Shown: positions 35,291 through 46,345, counted from the stretch's first letter. The stretch: DNA of 64,000 nt from Theropithecus gelada (GCF_003255815.1 NC_037680.1:21664843-21728842); one strand, 5' to 3'. The notes: a model not told the origin generated them from the sequence alone. Numbers and translations are program-made.

Positions 35291-36180
35291 AAATAATTTG
35301 CTATTATTGTTTTTTAAAGCAACCAAAGTTTGTCTTTGGTCACAAGTTATTTATATTTATTACGTCTACAAAATAGATTCAGATGTTCCCAAGACTCCCC
35401 AGATGTCTCAACTTTGTATGTAATTGAGTTCAAGTTCAAGGTCCAAGATTCTGTCATCTGAATCAGGTCCAGATATGAATAAGTTTCCTTGGTGTGATCC
35501 CTCTAGTACAATTTTAGTCCTTGAGTCCAATTCCTCTCCATCTGAAGATGGGAAAACTAAAGAACCAAACTACACTGATGGAATAGGCATAGGATAACTA
35601 CAGTGGTAGTGCAGCTCAAAAATAAACGGTTGGGAGAAAGAGAAGAAAAGGACCGGAATTAATTACACAAAGGTCACTGATCCATAGCTTTTCTGAAATC
35701 CAGGCAAGTATAAGTTGCTGATTTCTAAATTAGTGACCAGTCCTATTTTCTGGTTGTCAGCCTTAGAGTTATCTGTGCCTGTTACCTCCCACTCTGGGCT
35801 CTTGTTCTGTCTCCTGAGTTTTGTTTTGTTTTGTTTTGTTGTGTTGTGTTTTGTTTTTAATGTATGCCCTGTTTGCAGCTGAAAAAATATTTCAACCTGA
35901 TTCTGACTTGGAAAAAGCAAAGGGTCCAAAGTTGTTTTTTAAATTTTGTATTGTCTGTGTGCCTTCAAGTCCAAGTTTGTATAAAAATTATAAAACTTTG
36001 TGTGTTTCTTGTGTGCTGATCTATCATCCACTTTATTGGACAAAAGCCACACCTAAAAGTCTATTCTCTCTCAAAAACTCTGTAAAGCTTCTGTGAGATA
36101 ATACCTTAAGAGTCTTAGAACCCCTAGTGCTTATTTAACAAGGCAGGTCTGAGAAAGACTTTTTATATACTATACTTTCA
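35291..36180. other. noncoding sequence with GTTTT repeat
   Basis: No gene recognised. A GTTTT-type run lies at 35819-35857. The open frame at 35821-36096 starts inside this repeat and has no domain. Confidence 0.55.
35819..35857. repeat. (GTTTT)n low-complexity repeat
   Basis: Four or more GTTTT units followed by GTTGTGTTGTG variants. Confidence 0.9.
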
Positions 36181-36188
36181 TATATACA

Positions 36189-36189
<1 letters not shown>

Positions 36190-36222
<33 letters not shown>
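36190..36222. repeat. (TA)n dinucleotide repeat
   Basis: Sixteen TA units, running directly into the left arm of the palindrome at 36221. Confidence 0.95.
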
Positions 36223-36226
<4 letters not shown>

Positions 36227-36249
36227 GGTGTCTCTGAGACACCACCTTA
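36221..36249. repeat. 29-bp near-perfect palindrome
   Basis: Left arm 36221-36234 (TAAGGTGGTGTCTC) and right arm 36236-36249 (GAGACACCACCTTA) are exact reverse complements separated by a single T. It abuts the (TA)n run. Confidence 0.97.
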
Positions 36250-36359
36250 AACCTTTCAGAAGTCTTACAAAAGATGTTACAGTCATCCTTTGCTTCATTT
36301 TTATCTTTAAACCATATATTTCTCACAGCATCCTGGATTTGATCTTTGCCTGAAGTCCT

Positions 36360-36880
36360 TTTGTTATATGAAGTATTCTGCTAGAGTTACTGGAAGTGGT
36401 GGCCATAAAAGTGTATCACTCAGATCTCCTGTGAGCAGAAGCCAATGGATGGATAATCCCAGCTGCTGCACTCTGAAGCCACCGGGTACGTGATGAGCCC
36501 ATGTTTTCCTGGGCTGCTCACAGTGAACAAGTGTGGCAAGGACACTAAGTAAATTGCTTTCCTGTGAAGTGTAGGATTCCTTCAATAGGAAATTTTTACC
36601 TATGGACTCCCCATCAACCTAGCAGAATTCTTAGAACTGTGCTGCAGTGTGAAATCTGCCTATCCAAAACTCTTTTCTTCCCTCTCTCCTTTACAGTGGA
36701 TAGACCTGCATCACAAACTGATAGTTTTCCCATCCTCCTTTGGCTTCCTCATTCTTTTCCCTCACGGCATTTACTCCAGTAAATCTCTTGGACATGTAAT
36801 CCCCTCTTGCCATCTGTTTCTTAGCGTACCTAATACAATGTTCTGGGGAGTAAGAATTATCATAGTGGAGAAGGCTAAGT
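36360..36880 (+). mobile_element. ERVL-type 5' LTR, diverged
   Basis: It shares words in the same order with the segment at 39880-40365 (GTGGTGGC..AAA, CAGCTGCTGCAC.., TTTTTACCT, a late TTACTCCAGTAAATCTCTTG). It lies just upstream of ERVL-like pol sequence. The 3' part resembles ERVL LTR ends (AATAAATC then TCTGTTTCTTAG). Limits are approximate. Confidence 0.6.
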
Positions 36881-36949
36881 AGGAACCTCTGAAACTGTCC
36901 CACCTTTCCCTACCATGATAATAAATCAAAAACAATATGATACTGTGTG

Positions 36950-39880
36950 GTAGACAGAGTTTGGAGTCATCATTAATGTCCTAAAGTATATAGGAGTGAG
37001 GATCCTATCATATCTCCATTTAATTCACCAGTTCAGCCCCAGTAAAACTTTGATGGATCCTGGATATGACTATAGACATTACAGATTGCAACTGCTACTA
37101 TGCCAGATGTAATATTATTGCAAAAACACATTATTAAGACTTTGTGACATTGTATGTGGCCACTGATTTAGAAAACGCTTTCTTTTCCATTCAGAATAGA
37201 AAAGTATATCTAACAGTTTGCATTCAGGTGGGGTAGACAACAATATTTATTTATAGTTTTGCCTCACTTTTATGCTGATGTTCTCATGCTCTGTCATGAT
37301 ATGGTCTGAAGAAACCTGTACCACCTGGACATCCAAAAAAAACATTATACAGATCATTAGACTGATTACATCACGCTGATGAACAAAATGTAAAAGAGGT
37401 GGCTAGTATGCCAGAGGTCTTGGTAAAGACACAAGAGCTTCAGAAATTGAGATATAAGTGCTGAAAATTTAAAAACTAACAGAGGAAATAAAGAATTCCC
37501 TGGCACATGAGACTTGGAATGCTAAAATTAGGAAAGTCTTAGACAAATTGGTGTGGTTGGTCACTGGATTTGGGTCATAAAATCTGGGCAATCGTATGAT
37601 GATGGAGATGTCAATGTTAAAGTAAAAGCCAGGATAGGGCTCATGGCAAGTCCCAGTGCAGACTCTTGGAATTCTAGAAAAAGGTTATAACGTTTCTAGC
37701 AGAGTATGATATACCATTTGAGAAACAGATACCAGAGTGTTACCTAGCATGGTAGAAATAAAATTCTTGACCTTGGAATACAAAGTGACCATGCATCTGA
37801 AGCTTTTTATCATGAGTTGAGTTCTGTCAGATCCAAGTTATACAGAGTCAACGGATAAACAGGCTAAGCAGTAGTTCATTTTAAGTTGGAAATAGAACAT
37901 CTAGATTTCAGACAGAACAGGATTAGAGGACATGGTATACTGCATGAGCAGGAAGCCCATACCCTCACATCACCCCCATATTTGCAATAACACCTCTGTT
38001 CCAGCTTGCACTATGGCCATCAGGGGACTTTGTAAGAACAGCTGAAGAAGGAAAAAATCCAACCTTGATTTATGCATAGGTCAGCTTGGTACATAGATGC
38101 AAACAAAAATTGGATAACAATGGCATTACAGCCACATTCATGGGTGCACATGAAAGACAGTGAACAGAGAAAATCTTAATGGACAGAAATTTTAGTGATA
38201 TACTTGCCCACCTAGTTTTGAGAAGAAAGTGATGGTATGGGACAAGAATATGTACAGATTCTTGGGCAGAGGTCAAAAAATGACCTGACATTCTCTCTGA
38301 TCAGAGGCTTACTAGGGAAGTGATTGAAAGATCAGAGACAAGGAAGCCTGTGGTAAAAGTATCTATAGAGATGGGCATGCAAGATTGAGCACAGGATTTG
38401 GAGGGTTTTATACTAAACTTTAATGCTTACCAGAAAGCATCTATTACGGAAAAGGCAGTGAAAAATGAGGGATATAAAATTACTTGGCCATTTGACAATA
38501 GCAAACCTTTGATCGCTAGGCACCCTGGAACAACATGATGAGCTCACGAATGGAGTGGCCAGGGTGGCAGAGATGAAAGTTACATATATGCTCAAAGGCA
38601 CAGACTCACACTTAAAAAGGCAGATTTAGCTACTGCTGCCTCTGAATGTCAAGCTTATCCACAATAGAGACCAATGTCTAGTTGCCAATATTATCATTCC
38701 TCAAGAAGAGAAACTGGACCATTTTTTGTTTTGCTTTTGTTTATGAGATGGAGTCACGCTCTGTCCCCCAGGCTGTAGTGCAGTGGCGCGATCTCAGCTC
38801 ACTGCAACATCCGCCTCCTGGGTTCAAGCAATTCTCCTGCCTTAGCCTCCTAAGTAGTTGGGATTACAGGCGTGCACCACCATGCCTGCTTAATTTTTGT
38901 ATTTTTAGGAGAGACGGGGTTTCACCATGTTGGTGAGGCTGGTCTCGAACTCCTAACCTCGTGATCAGCCCGCCACGGCCTCCCAAAGTGCTGGGATTAC
39001 AGGTGTGAGCCACAGCACTCAGCTGACAAACCAGACTCTTGAAGGCAAGTCCACTGCATTGGACCAGCTTTTTCCTTTTAGACATATAGACCTACTATGA
39101 ACAAGGATTTCCCTTTCCTTCTATAAGAGCCTAAACCAACCCATTATTCAATTTCTCATGGAATACTTATAGAATGATTCAAAGCTAGGAATCTTATACG
39201 GGACAATATCTTACCTGGGGATCCACATCAGTGGTGGTGCTGGAGGGGACTTATGACCATGGCATCTATGGGTTTTGTGGCATGCCACACTCTCCAGAGC
39301 AGATGGATGAGTAGAATGCAGGAACAGCCTTCTAAAACATAGCTCAAGTCCTGTCTTGAAGGAAACACTGAACAGGTAGACTGCACTATCCATCATCTGG
39401 GAGTACTTGGGATTTCTTGCGTCTAGGAGCCAGTAGGTGAAAAGTGGAGTCACCATCTTCCTAGTTTACCCTGATTAGAAGGAGGTAGGGCTGCTTTCAT
39501 GCAGTAGAACATGGGGAGGAGATAGGTGTGGAATTCAGGTGATCAACTTGGGCCTCACCTGGCATTTCTTCATTTCATTGTAACTGTGAGTACATGTAGC
39601 AAGGTATGGTTGCCAAGAGTTCAGCCCCTCAGGAATGAAGTTTTGGACACTAGTTAGTCTGCAAGAGCAGACAAGGAAAAGCTGAGAGCGAGGGGGCATT
39701 TAGAATTAATAGTGGAGGAGGAAGAGAATGAGTGTTGCTTATGGCTCCACAATAAGGTGAAATGTTGGGGGCTGTAGTTCACACCACTAGCCTCACACCT
39801 CTAAGTTCACTCTCAGGAAAAGAGGCCCCTGGGGACCTGCTGCTCACTGTACACATGTAGAGAAGTATATATGTACAGCA
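36950..39880 (+). pseudogene. ERVL-family pol remnant
   Basis: Decayed ERVL polymerase in sense orientation. Nucleotide landmarks in order: reverse transcriptase (ACCAGTTCAGCCCCAGTAAA, TGATGGATCCTGG, TTTGCATTCAGGTGGGG, TAGTTTTGCCTCAC, CACCTGGACATCC near 37330), the connection and RNase H region (CAGACTCTTGGAATTCTAG, CATGAGTTGAGTTCTGTCAG), the integrase N-terminal region (CTCACGAATGGAGTGGCC, GATTTAGCTACTGCTGCC), and the C-terminal pol end (CCCCTCAGGAATGAAGTTTT, GTGGAGGAGGAAGAG near 39710). The codons for the catalytic YxDD motif, expected near 37370, appear to be lost in a small deletion. Stops and frameshifts occur throughout, and an Alu splits the integrase part at 38725-39022. No env is seen, consistent with ERVL. 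It is non-functional. Confidence 0.82.
38725..39022 (-). mobile_element. AluS-like SINE, antisense
   Basis: TTTATGAGATGGAGTCACGC, GTGCAGTGGCGCGATCTC, GGGTTCAAGCAATTCTCC, GTATTTTTAGGAGAGACGGG, and the closing GCCACAGCACTCAGC. It is inserted in the integrase part of the ERVL remnant, so it is younger than the provirus. I saw no clear target-site duplication. Confidence 0.95.
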
Positions 39881-40365
39881 GAAGGAGTGGACTGGCTAAA
39901 GAGTGGTGGCTAAAGAAATGTGACTCCGATTTTCTGTTGTAGGGACTCTAATTGACAGATGACCTCAGCTGCTGCACCTTGAAGCTATCAGCATTTTTGT
40001 ACCACAGTCTTGATTCCCATAGAGCAATTTTTACCTGGCAAAAATTTCTTAACTTGCTATTGTCTGAGACTCCATCTATCCAACCCTCTGCCTACCCCGA
40101 CACCGTCATAGGTGTCATACATGCATTGGAGTCTGCCCGCTCTGCCTCTCTCCCCAGGCTCTCTCTCCTTTTTTACCTCACAGATATTTCCCCCTATTCT
40201 CACATTTTCTCCCCAATCTCACCTTCTTTGGAATGATAATTCATATGGTTGTATATGCCATCTTTTTTTTGGACCATTCAGATATTACATAGTTCCCCCT
40301 ATAAATCTGTTTATTTCTGTCTTGATACCTGCTTCTGAGAAGACTTATACCAATGCACAGGGAAT
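39880..40365 (+). mobile_element. ERVL-type 3' LTR, diverged, with a 96-bp odd segment
   Basis: Paired with 36360-36880. AGTGGTGGCTAAAG, then CTCAGCTGCTGCACCTTGAA, CAATTTTTACCTGGC, and the end CTATAAATCTGTTTATTTC with TACCTGCTTCTGAGAAGAC agree with an ERVL LTR. The segment 40194-40289 has a near-identical inverted copy at 50337-50431 and no clear counterpart in the 5' LTR. Confidence 0.58.
40194..40289 (+). repeat. 96-bp segment with inverted copy 10 kb away
   Basis: It matches the reverse complement of 50337-50431 with about six substitutions and one single-base indel. Both flanks diverge sharply. Confidence 0.9.
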
Positions 40366-40439
40366 AAGTTGTCTGTTAATGCCAGGAAGTCCTGACTTTT
40401 AAATAGTTTTCTCTGAGTTCCGCCTGAAAACTAAACAAG

Positions 40440-40740
40440 ATCTTTAGCTCATCTGTCTCTATTTCTCACTTTAGGAATGCACAACTACAAGAAAGCAATT
40501 GACACTCGTTGAACACGTGCTTGGGAATCCACTTAGATCTGTGAATTCATGGGGTACATTGTCTATTTTCCATGTTACTGCTGATGCCAGTTGTGCTTAA
40601 CTCTCCATCATTACTTACCGAGAACTTTATTTTCCTCCAGTTTCCAATAAGGGCTCTCTCAATTTCCTTTAAGCTCTCCCAAAGCCTCCTCAATGCCCAT
40701 TCAAGTATACACATATGACCCAGCCCCAAAGCCAACAGCA
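40440..40740 (-). mobile_element. possible MaLR internal fragment, antisense
   Basis: On the minus strand, words such as TTGGAAACTGGAGGAAAAT and AGCACAACTGGCATCAGCA resemble THE1/MST/MLT1 internal sequence. The evidence is thin and the limits are guesses. Confidence 0.35.
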
Positions 40741-42496
40741 TGTTTAAGAATTTTCTTTACATTTTAAATTTTTCGTGTTTTTTTTTCAATTTCATTTTTG
40801 TTCATTGTCTTTACCCCACTTCAAGTTACCAAGTTCTATTCCAACTACTATTGCTACCTAAGAATCCTATCTCCGACCAAAAACATACACAAACCGTTGT
40901 TCATGCATTCACTTCTGCTCCATCTAATGTTCAAAGTCATTCCCAAACCCGTCTAGTTGTAAGAGGGAGAGTACATGAACCCCACAGCACAAGAGAAAAT
41001 GAGCCAACCATTTTGCAGCCATTTATTAAAACTTCCACAAGTGATATTCACCCACTGATTACCATTCTTAAAATATGTAAGTTTAATGAGCAAAAAACTG
41101 TGTGAAGCTGAGATATTAACCACTTAGGGAATTTTTTCAGATACCTTGAAACCTGTGAAAGTACTCACCAACGCTTCCTATAGGTAGGATTCCTCCTTCT
41201 ATGACTTACTACTACTTTTTTTCTGTATATAAGAATAATTATTTCTAAAACAGGTTCTCTGCTGTCCGGTGACATAAGTCTCTTCTCTGCTAATGAGCCT
41301 ACAAGCATTTCCCATTGTTTGTTAGCTCAAATCCAATTTTTTTCAAACACCCCTCAATTTGCCTCTGCCTTGAGTTTTGACTCTTAACTTCCCCTTCTCC
41401 TCAAAGTCAATTCTGTATTCCAGAAAATTCAGTCCTCCCTGTATGCCTTCATAGTTTGAGTCCTCGTCACTTTTCCATTTCTGGTGACATGGAATTTATC
41501 TTTCTTCCCCATCAATCCAAATCCTATGTTTGCTATAACAAATGGATGATATCTAACTTTTCCCAAAAGACTGGCCTTACCCAACATCTCACAGTTTTCT
41601 TTCTCTTTTAATTTCTAAGTCTTCTAGACCATGTTTTTTTTTTTTTTTTTTTTTTCACTGTAGACTGTTAGATAAATGAGATTGAGAATTACATTCCCAT
41701 TCGTTTTGTGTTACTTAAAATCTATTTCCGGATGGGTAAGTTAATTGTTTCCTTGGACATTTTTGTATGTTTGGTTTTTAAAAAATTATCTCTTTCGTGG
41801 TGTTGAGCTCCCTCAGATGTTTGCTGATCATTAGTTGTACGCTTTTGTTTTGTAACAGAATTCTCTCGTTCATATTCTGGGCTGTGCTGATGTCCCTGGT
41901 GGGCTGTGGCATTGTATTTGGGTCCTCAGCTTATTACTGTTGTGGTAAATTTCAGTTGGCTGCCTTTTTTTTCCTCCATATATGTTGTGCAAATTCAGCA
42001 CCTCTGAGAATTCTCCTGTATTTTGGGCATAGCTATGTGCTTATTAATCAGTTTTTATGTTTCTTTTTCTGTACTTTTGTAGATTTGGTGTGGCAAGCGG
42101 AGATTTCAGTATGTGCTCAGTCTGCCATTTTGACAGTGAAATTGTCCACTGTATACTTTACGTTGCCTTTAACACAATTGGCAAGACTCATATTTTTAGC
42201 ATCTTGGCTTACATTGTAGCTAAAAGAGTATCTTAAATGTGATAGCAGCTCAATTAATGTTTTTTCAATGACAATTTAATGCCTTGGTTCTAACTTAGGG
42301 TTTAATTCTGACATAATCTTGGGAATATAATTTTAAAGTGAAATGAAACCATAATATCTCCCCAAGGATGTAAAATGTAAGAAAATATTCATAACCAGAA
42401 ACGAATGTGGGAGTTAAGATTTGTTTCAGAGAAAAAAAAATACTGTTAGATTTAATCTACACTACTCTAGCCATTTCAGCTCAGACCGTGACTTAT
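40741..42496. other. noncoding sequence, nothing firmly recognised
   Basis: Contains a T run at 41634-41655. It also holds a 140-codon open frame (41797-42219, +) whose conceptual product is very hydrophobic with many Cys and Phe residues. I recognise no family in it, it has no matching upstream signals, and it is probably chance in T-rich DNA. Confidence 0.5.
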
Positions 42497-43030
42497 TCCT
42501 TCATTCAACAAATATTTGAGTAGCGGGTGGTTTTCGGGTGTTGTTCTGGGTGCTGAGTTATGGAAATAAACAAATAACAACAACAACAACAACAACAACA
42601 AACAGCCATCAAGGAGCCTATATGTGCAAAACCACTAAGGTGCATGTACTTCTTGTTTTCAAGGAGGCAGTATGGCTGAAACAGAAGAAGTGACAGGAAA
42701 GTACAAGATAATATGAGCAGAGAGGCGATGAAGGCAAGATTGTACAGAAAGTCTTAGATCATTGTAAAGACTCAGTCTTTTACTCTGAGCCATATGGGGG
42801 ACCACCAGAAGGTTTGGGTAGAAGAGTGACATTATTTTACTTACACTTTTGCAGTGCCACTGCTGCATAGATGTCAACCAGCCATGTATATACAGAAACC
42901 AGAGTCCATTTTGGATGCCATTGTCATTATTTAAGCAGGAAATGGAGGTGGCTTGGACAAGGAGTAACAGAGATAAAGGTGGTGAGAAGTGGTCAAATTT
43001 AGGGCTACTAATATAAATGTGAAAGACTGA
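42497..43030 (-). mobile_element. L2 LINE, antisense
   Basis: TTCATTCAACAAATATTTGA, then TTGTTCTGGGTGCTGAG and CATCAAGGAGCCTATATG match the reversed L2 3' end. Further on, CTTTTACTCTGAGCCATATG, GTAGAAGAGTGACATTATTT and GGTGGCTTGGACAAGG, then GGTGGTGAGAAGTGGTC follow the reversed L2 body. Some sequence between them is missing. Confidence 0.8.
42577..42603. repeat. (CAA)n microsatellite inside L2
   Basis: Nine CAA units between two recognisable parts of the L2. It is not an Alu tail. Confidence 0.93.
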
Positions 43031-43360
43031 AGAATAAATTCATTTTGGAAATATGTAAGTCTCTATTTTTTAAATGTCCCACAATCAAGGCCAATTTTAT
43101 GAACTAAAACCACAAAGGTAAAAAAATAGAGTGCTCTAAAAGTCTCATAACCATAAGAGAATTTCTCCCTTGAATTTTAGAAGACATTTCAATCTTCCAG
43201 GCTTTATTAAAATGGAGGTGATTTGTTGCTAAAGGGACAAGTACTTCAAGTGATATCCTTCCCTAGCTCCTCTAGTAGTGCCCGTCACCTGAATTTACTT
43301 TCACTATGTCCTATAAGCAGCCATTCTCAAACTTTTTGGTCTCAGGACCCTTTTACTGTC

Positions 43361-43714
43361 TGATATGGATGGGCTTTGTCCCCACCCAAATCTCACCTTG
43401 AAGTATAATATTCTCCACATATCAAAGATGGGGCCAGGTAGAGATAATTGAATCATGGGGGCAGTTTTCCCCATATTGTTTTCATGGTAGGGAATAAGTC
43501 TCATGAGATCTGATGGTTTTATGAATAGGAGTTCCCCTGCACAAGCTCTCTTGCCTGCCGCCATGTAAGATGTGACTGCTCCTCATTCACCTCCCACCAA
43601 GAGTTTGTTGTTTCCCCAGCCATGTGGAATTGTGAGTTAATTAAACCTCTTTCCTCTATAAATTACACAGTCATGGGTATGGCTTTATTAGCGGCATGAG
43701 AACAGACTAATAAA
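43361..43714 (+). mobile_element. solo MST/THE1-type LTR (ERVL-MaLR)
   Basis: It starts TGATATGGATGGGCTTTGTC and ends ACAGACTAATAA. Internal landmarks are GATAATTGAATCATGGGGGC, GAGTTCCCCTGCACAAGC and CTTGCCTGCCGCCATG. The five bases CTGTC flank it (43356-43360 and 43715-43719). It has no internal region, so it is a solo LTR. It is more diverged than the copy at 27913. Confidence 0.93.
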
Positions 43715-43719
43715 CTGTC

Positions 43720-44639
43720 TTAGAAATTATTCTGGCTCTGATCAATAGTCAGAAGCAACACAGTAATTTTAACAGGGAAAATTTAATGTAAAGAACTACT
43801 ACTGAGCTGTCATGGAGAATAATCATGAAGATGGAAAGATAGCACTAAAAGGCACTCTAGGACTGAGGGACAGTTCCCAAAGGAAAATAAACTTAGAAAA
43901 ACAACAACAAAACAAAACAAAAAGCAATAACAACAACAAAAAACTGTGTTCCCAAGGATGGGGCTCAGACTTTGTAGAAAAAGGTTTGGTGATAGCCCAC
44001 TGGATGATAGAGGACTCTGTTGCTTTCTGGGATGAAGCTGGTCCACAGTCCACAAGCAAGTGAAATTAATGTTCTGGGGTGCAGGTGACCTGAAGTTAGT
44101 GTCCAGGCCCTCACAGACTCAAAGCACCACTGCAGACACTGCTAAAACTAGGACCTGGACAGGTCTCCCGTTGAAGGAACCTAGCACATTGTGGCCTGAG
44201 CCATGTGGAGTAAAGGTAGAGTGGTCTACTTGCCAGATAAAAGCATGATAGGGCCCCTGGTATGAGCGGGTGTGCACTAGGCTAAAGAGAGGATGTAGGG
44301 AGCAGTAACTCAGGTTGGGAAAACTCTAGATTTCCACAATGTCAGAGGTCCTGGTTTCACTGTCAATGCCTGAGTTGACTGTTGCAGAAAGCATGTTTTC
44401 TAGGAGCCTGGAAATGAAACCACACTAGAAGCAGACAGGCAACCCCAATCCCTCACCAGTGTCAGTGCAGTTCCCTTACACACAAAGGTTAACTTCTTGC
44501 TGATTGGAAAAAGTGAAACATGTAAAAGGCACAGTGCCATTATCACAGAGCAGGCAAACAGGCTAAATTTAGAGTTGAGAGGTAATACATTAATAACTGG
44601 CACAAGGATCCCAAAGGAGATTTTGTTTATGTGGATGAA
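43720..44639. other. unclassified sequence with A-rich stretch
   Basis: AACAACAAAACAAAAC-type low-complexity sequence lies at 43896-43945. The rest may be an old repeat (GGGAAAATTTAATGTAAAG, GGGCTCAGACTTTG), but I cannot assign it. Overlapping frames at 43810-44063 on both strands are shadows of the A-rich stretch. Confidence 0.4.
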
Positions 44640-44750
44640 ATCTATTATAGACTAAAACTTTAGAAATTTATAAAATACTTTATAAATTTTAGATTTGCAA
44701 TAAGTCCGTTACAAGTCAACATATGTTCATATTTTATGAACAATAACTTT
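44640..44750 (-). mobile_element. hAT-Charlie 3' end, beyond the L1 insertion
   Basis: On the minus strand GTTATTGTTCATAAAATATG and GTTGACTTGTAACGGAC continue the AT-rich 3' UTR of the transposon that is interrupted by the L1 at 44751-45246. Confidence 0.5.
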
Positions 44751-45246
44751 TTAAAATTTTTTTATTTTATTATACTTTAAGTTCTAGGGTACGTGTGCAC
44801 AATGTGCAGGTTTGTTACATAGGTATACATGTGCCATGTTGGTGTGCTGCACCCATTAACTCGTCATTTATATTAGGTATATCTCCTAATGCTATCCCTC
44901 CCTCCCCTCCCCCCTCTCCACAATAGGCCCCCGTGTAATGTTCCCCTTCCTGTGTCCAAGTGTTCTCATTGTTCAATTCCCACCTATGAGTGAGACCATG
45001 CAGTGTTTGCTTTTCTGTTCTTGCAATACTTTGCTGAGAATGATGGTTTCCAGCTGCATCCATGTCCCTACAAAGGACACAAACTCATCCTTTTTTATGG
45101 CTGCATAGTATTCCATGGTGTATATGTGCCACATTTTCTTAATCCAGTCTGTCACTGATGGACATTTGGGTTGATTCCAAGTCTTTGCTTTGTGAATAGT
45201 TCCACAATAAACATACGTGTGCATGTGTCTTTATAGCAGCATGATT
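44751..45246 (-). mobile_element. 5'-truncated L1PA-type insertion, antisense
   Basis: It runs from the reversed A-rich tail and 3' UTR (TATACTTTAAGTTCTAGGG, GCAGGTTTGTTACATAGG, CCATTAACTCGTCATTTA) into reversed late ORF2 (TATTCCATGGTGTATATGTG, GGACATTTGGGTTGATTCC, CTTTATAGCAGCATGATT). CAATAACT occurs on both sides (44741-44748 and 45247-45254). The minus-strand frame at 44973-45224 encodes the ORF2 C-terminal tail with MEYYAAIKKDEF. It is inserted in the 3' region of a hAT transposon. Confidence 0.94.
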
Positions 45247-46345
45247 CAATAACTATTTTTTTAAATAGTACAAAGAGTGGTATTATTTTACAAGTTGAAA
45301 ATTACTTTGATGACCGATTTAAGAGAAGACAATTGGATTCTCATATCTGCTTCTGCATTCAACCTGTTATAATATATTGTTTTGTTTGCAGTATATTTTA
45401 AAAAGTCAGTTTACCCTCAGAGATATGTACTTGCAGACTGGAGTAATATTTTAATAGCCTTTTCATATGACTGTGGATAGTCTTCTTTGATATAACACGC
45501 AACATTGACAAGAAGTCTTTCTTTGAAGATTGGTTCTGTGTAATCTGAAACCATCAAGGAACTCTTCATTTTCGATTACATAAATATGCACTGATAAATC
45601 TTGCATTTTGAACAAATGTTTACCTGCATGAGATTTTGCGACAACATATTGGTCATTTGCAAAATATTGGTTCACTCATTTATGCAGGACTCTTAAATGC
45701 AGGACTCTTAAATTTATACAGGACACACTTAATTAGATAACCCCTACAAAATCACATTCATTTAAGTACAAATAATCTCATCAGAAAAGTCATTAAATAT
45801 TGTGAAACTGACAGGCTCACAGTGGCAGATAAAGTTTTCCAAAATGTTAATTTCCCCTTGAAAGTTCAAGTTTTATTCTTGGCAGCATTTGTCAGTTGCT
45901 TTCATCTGTTGTTTATTTTTGAGAAAATTTCTTACAAATATGCAAGTCAAAATATTCATAGTTTATCGGTTTGTCATTCTTTTAAGTAAAAATGATGTTC
46001 TGTGAGGAAAAGCTGTTTGTTCAACCTCATAACTTAATCATATAGGGCTTTTCCTTTAGGCAACCATCATACTTCAGTATACAAGAGTATTTTATGCATG
46101 TTTTTTATTTTGTCATTCAGAATATTGAAAATGCGTGCTCAAAATTAGGAATTTAATAAAATTAATACGGCTTCATTGAGGACATTCAGAAGTGAAATTG
46201 TGATTGTATTACTGAAAAAACGTGACTGAAAAATACAATGACTACTGGTATATGTCTTGATCCCTGCTGAAGCACCAGCCATTTTCCTCACCATTGCCTT
46301 TGAAGTGTCATTTCTCCCTTTTCTGAACTCCCTTAGCACTTTTGA
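45247..46345 (-). pseudogene. hAT-Charlie transposase remnant (SCAND3/ZBED-like)
   Basis: Conceptual translation on the minus strand, in several frames, gives ordered pieces of a hAT transposase. They are KAMVRKMAGA and TSSHCI with SLLNVLNEAV (46180-46310), LYTEV.WLPKGKAL (about 46060), FLTEHHFYLKE then TDKL.IF.LAYL (about 45950-46020), SKINN and WKTLSATV (about 45840-45900), ENEEFLDGF (about 45555), and IKEDYPQSYEKAIKILL then ASTYL from the C-terminal dimerisation region (about 45420-45490). These match the group of hAT transposases from which host genes such as SCAND3 and ZBED members derive. Stops and frameshifts are frequent, and the N-terminal zinc finger is not seen. A 15-bp tandem duplication lies at 45682-45711. 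It is non-functional. Confidence 0.87.

Noticed and set aside
38682..38936. 84-codon frame with a SRSVPQAVVQWRDL-type sequence
   Set aside because: This is the well-known translation of an antisense Alu.
40194..40289. A normal part of the ERVL LTR
   Set aside because: I could not find a counterpart in the paired 5' LTR, and the second copy at 50337-50431 has no LTR flanks. I kept it as a separate dispersed pair, with the caveat that a database search could reverse this.
36360..40365. Functional retroviral coding capacity
   Set aside because: The pol sequence has stops and frameshifts throughout, an Alu in the integrase part, and an apparent loss of the catalytic motif.
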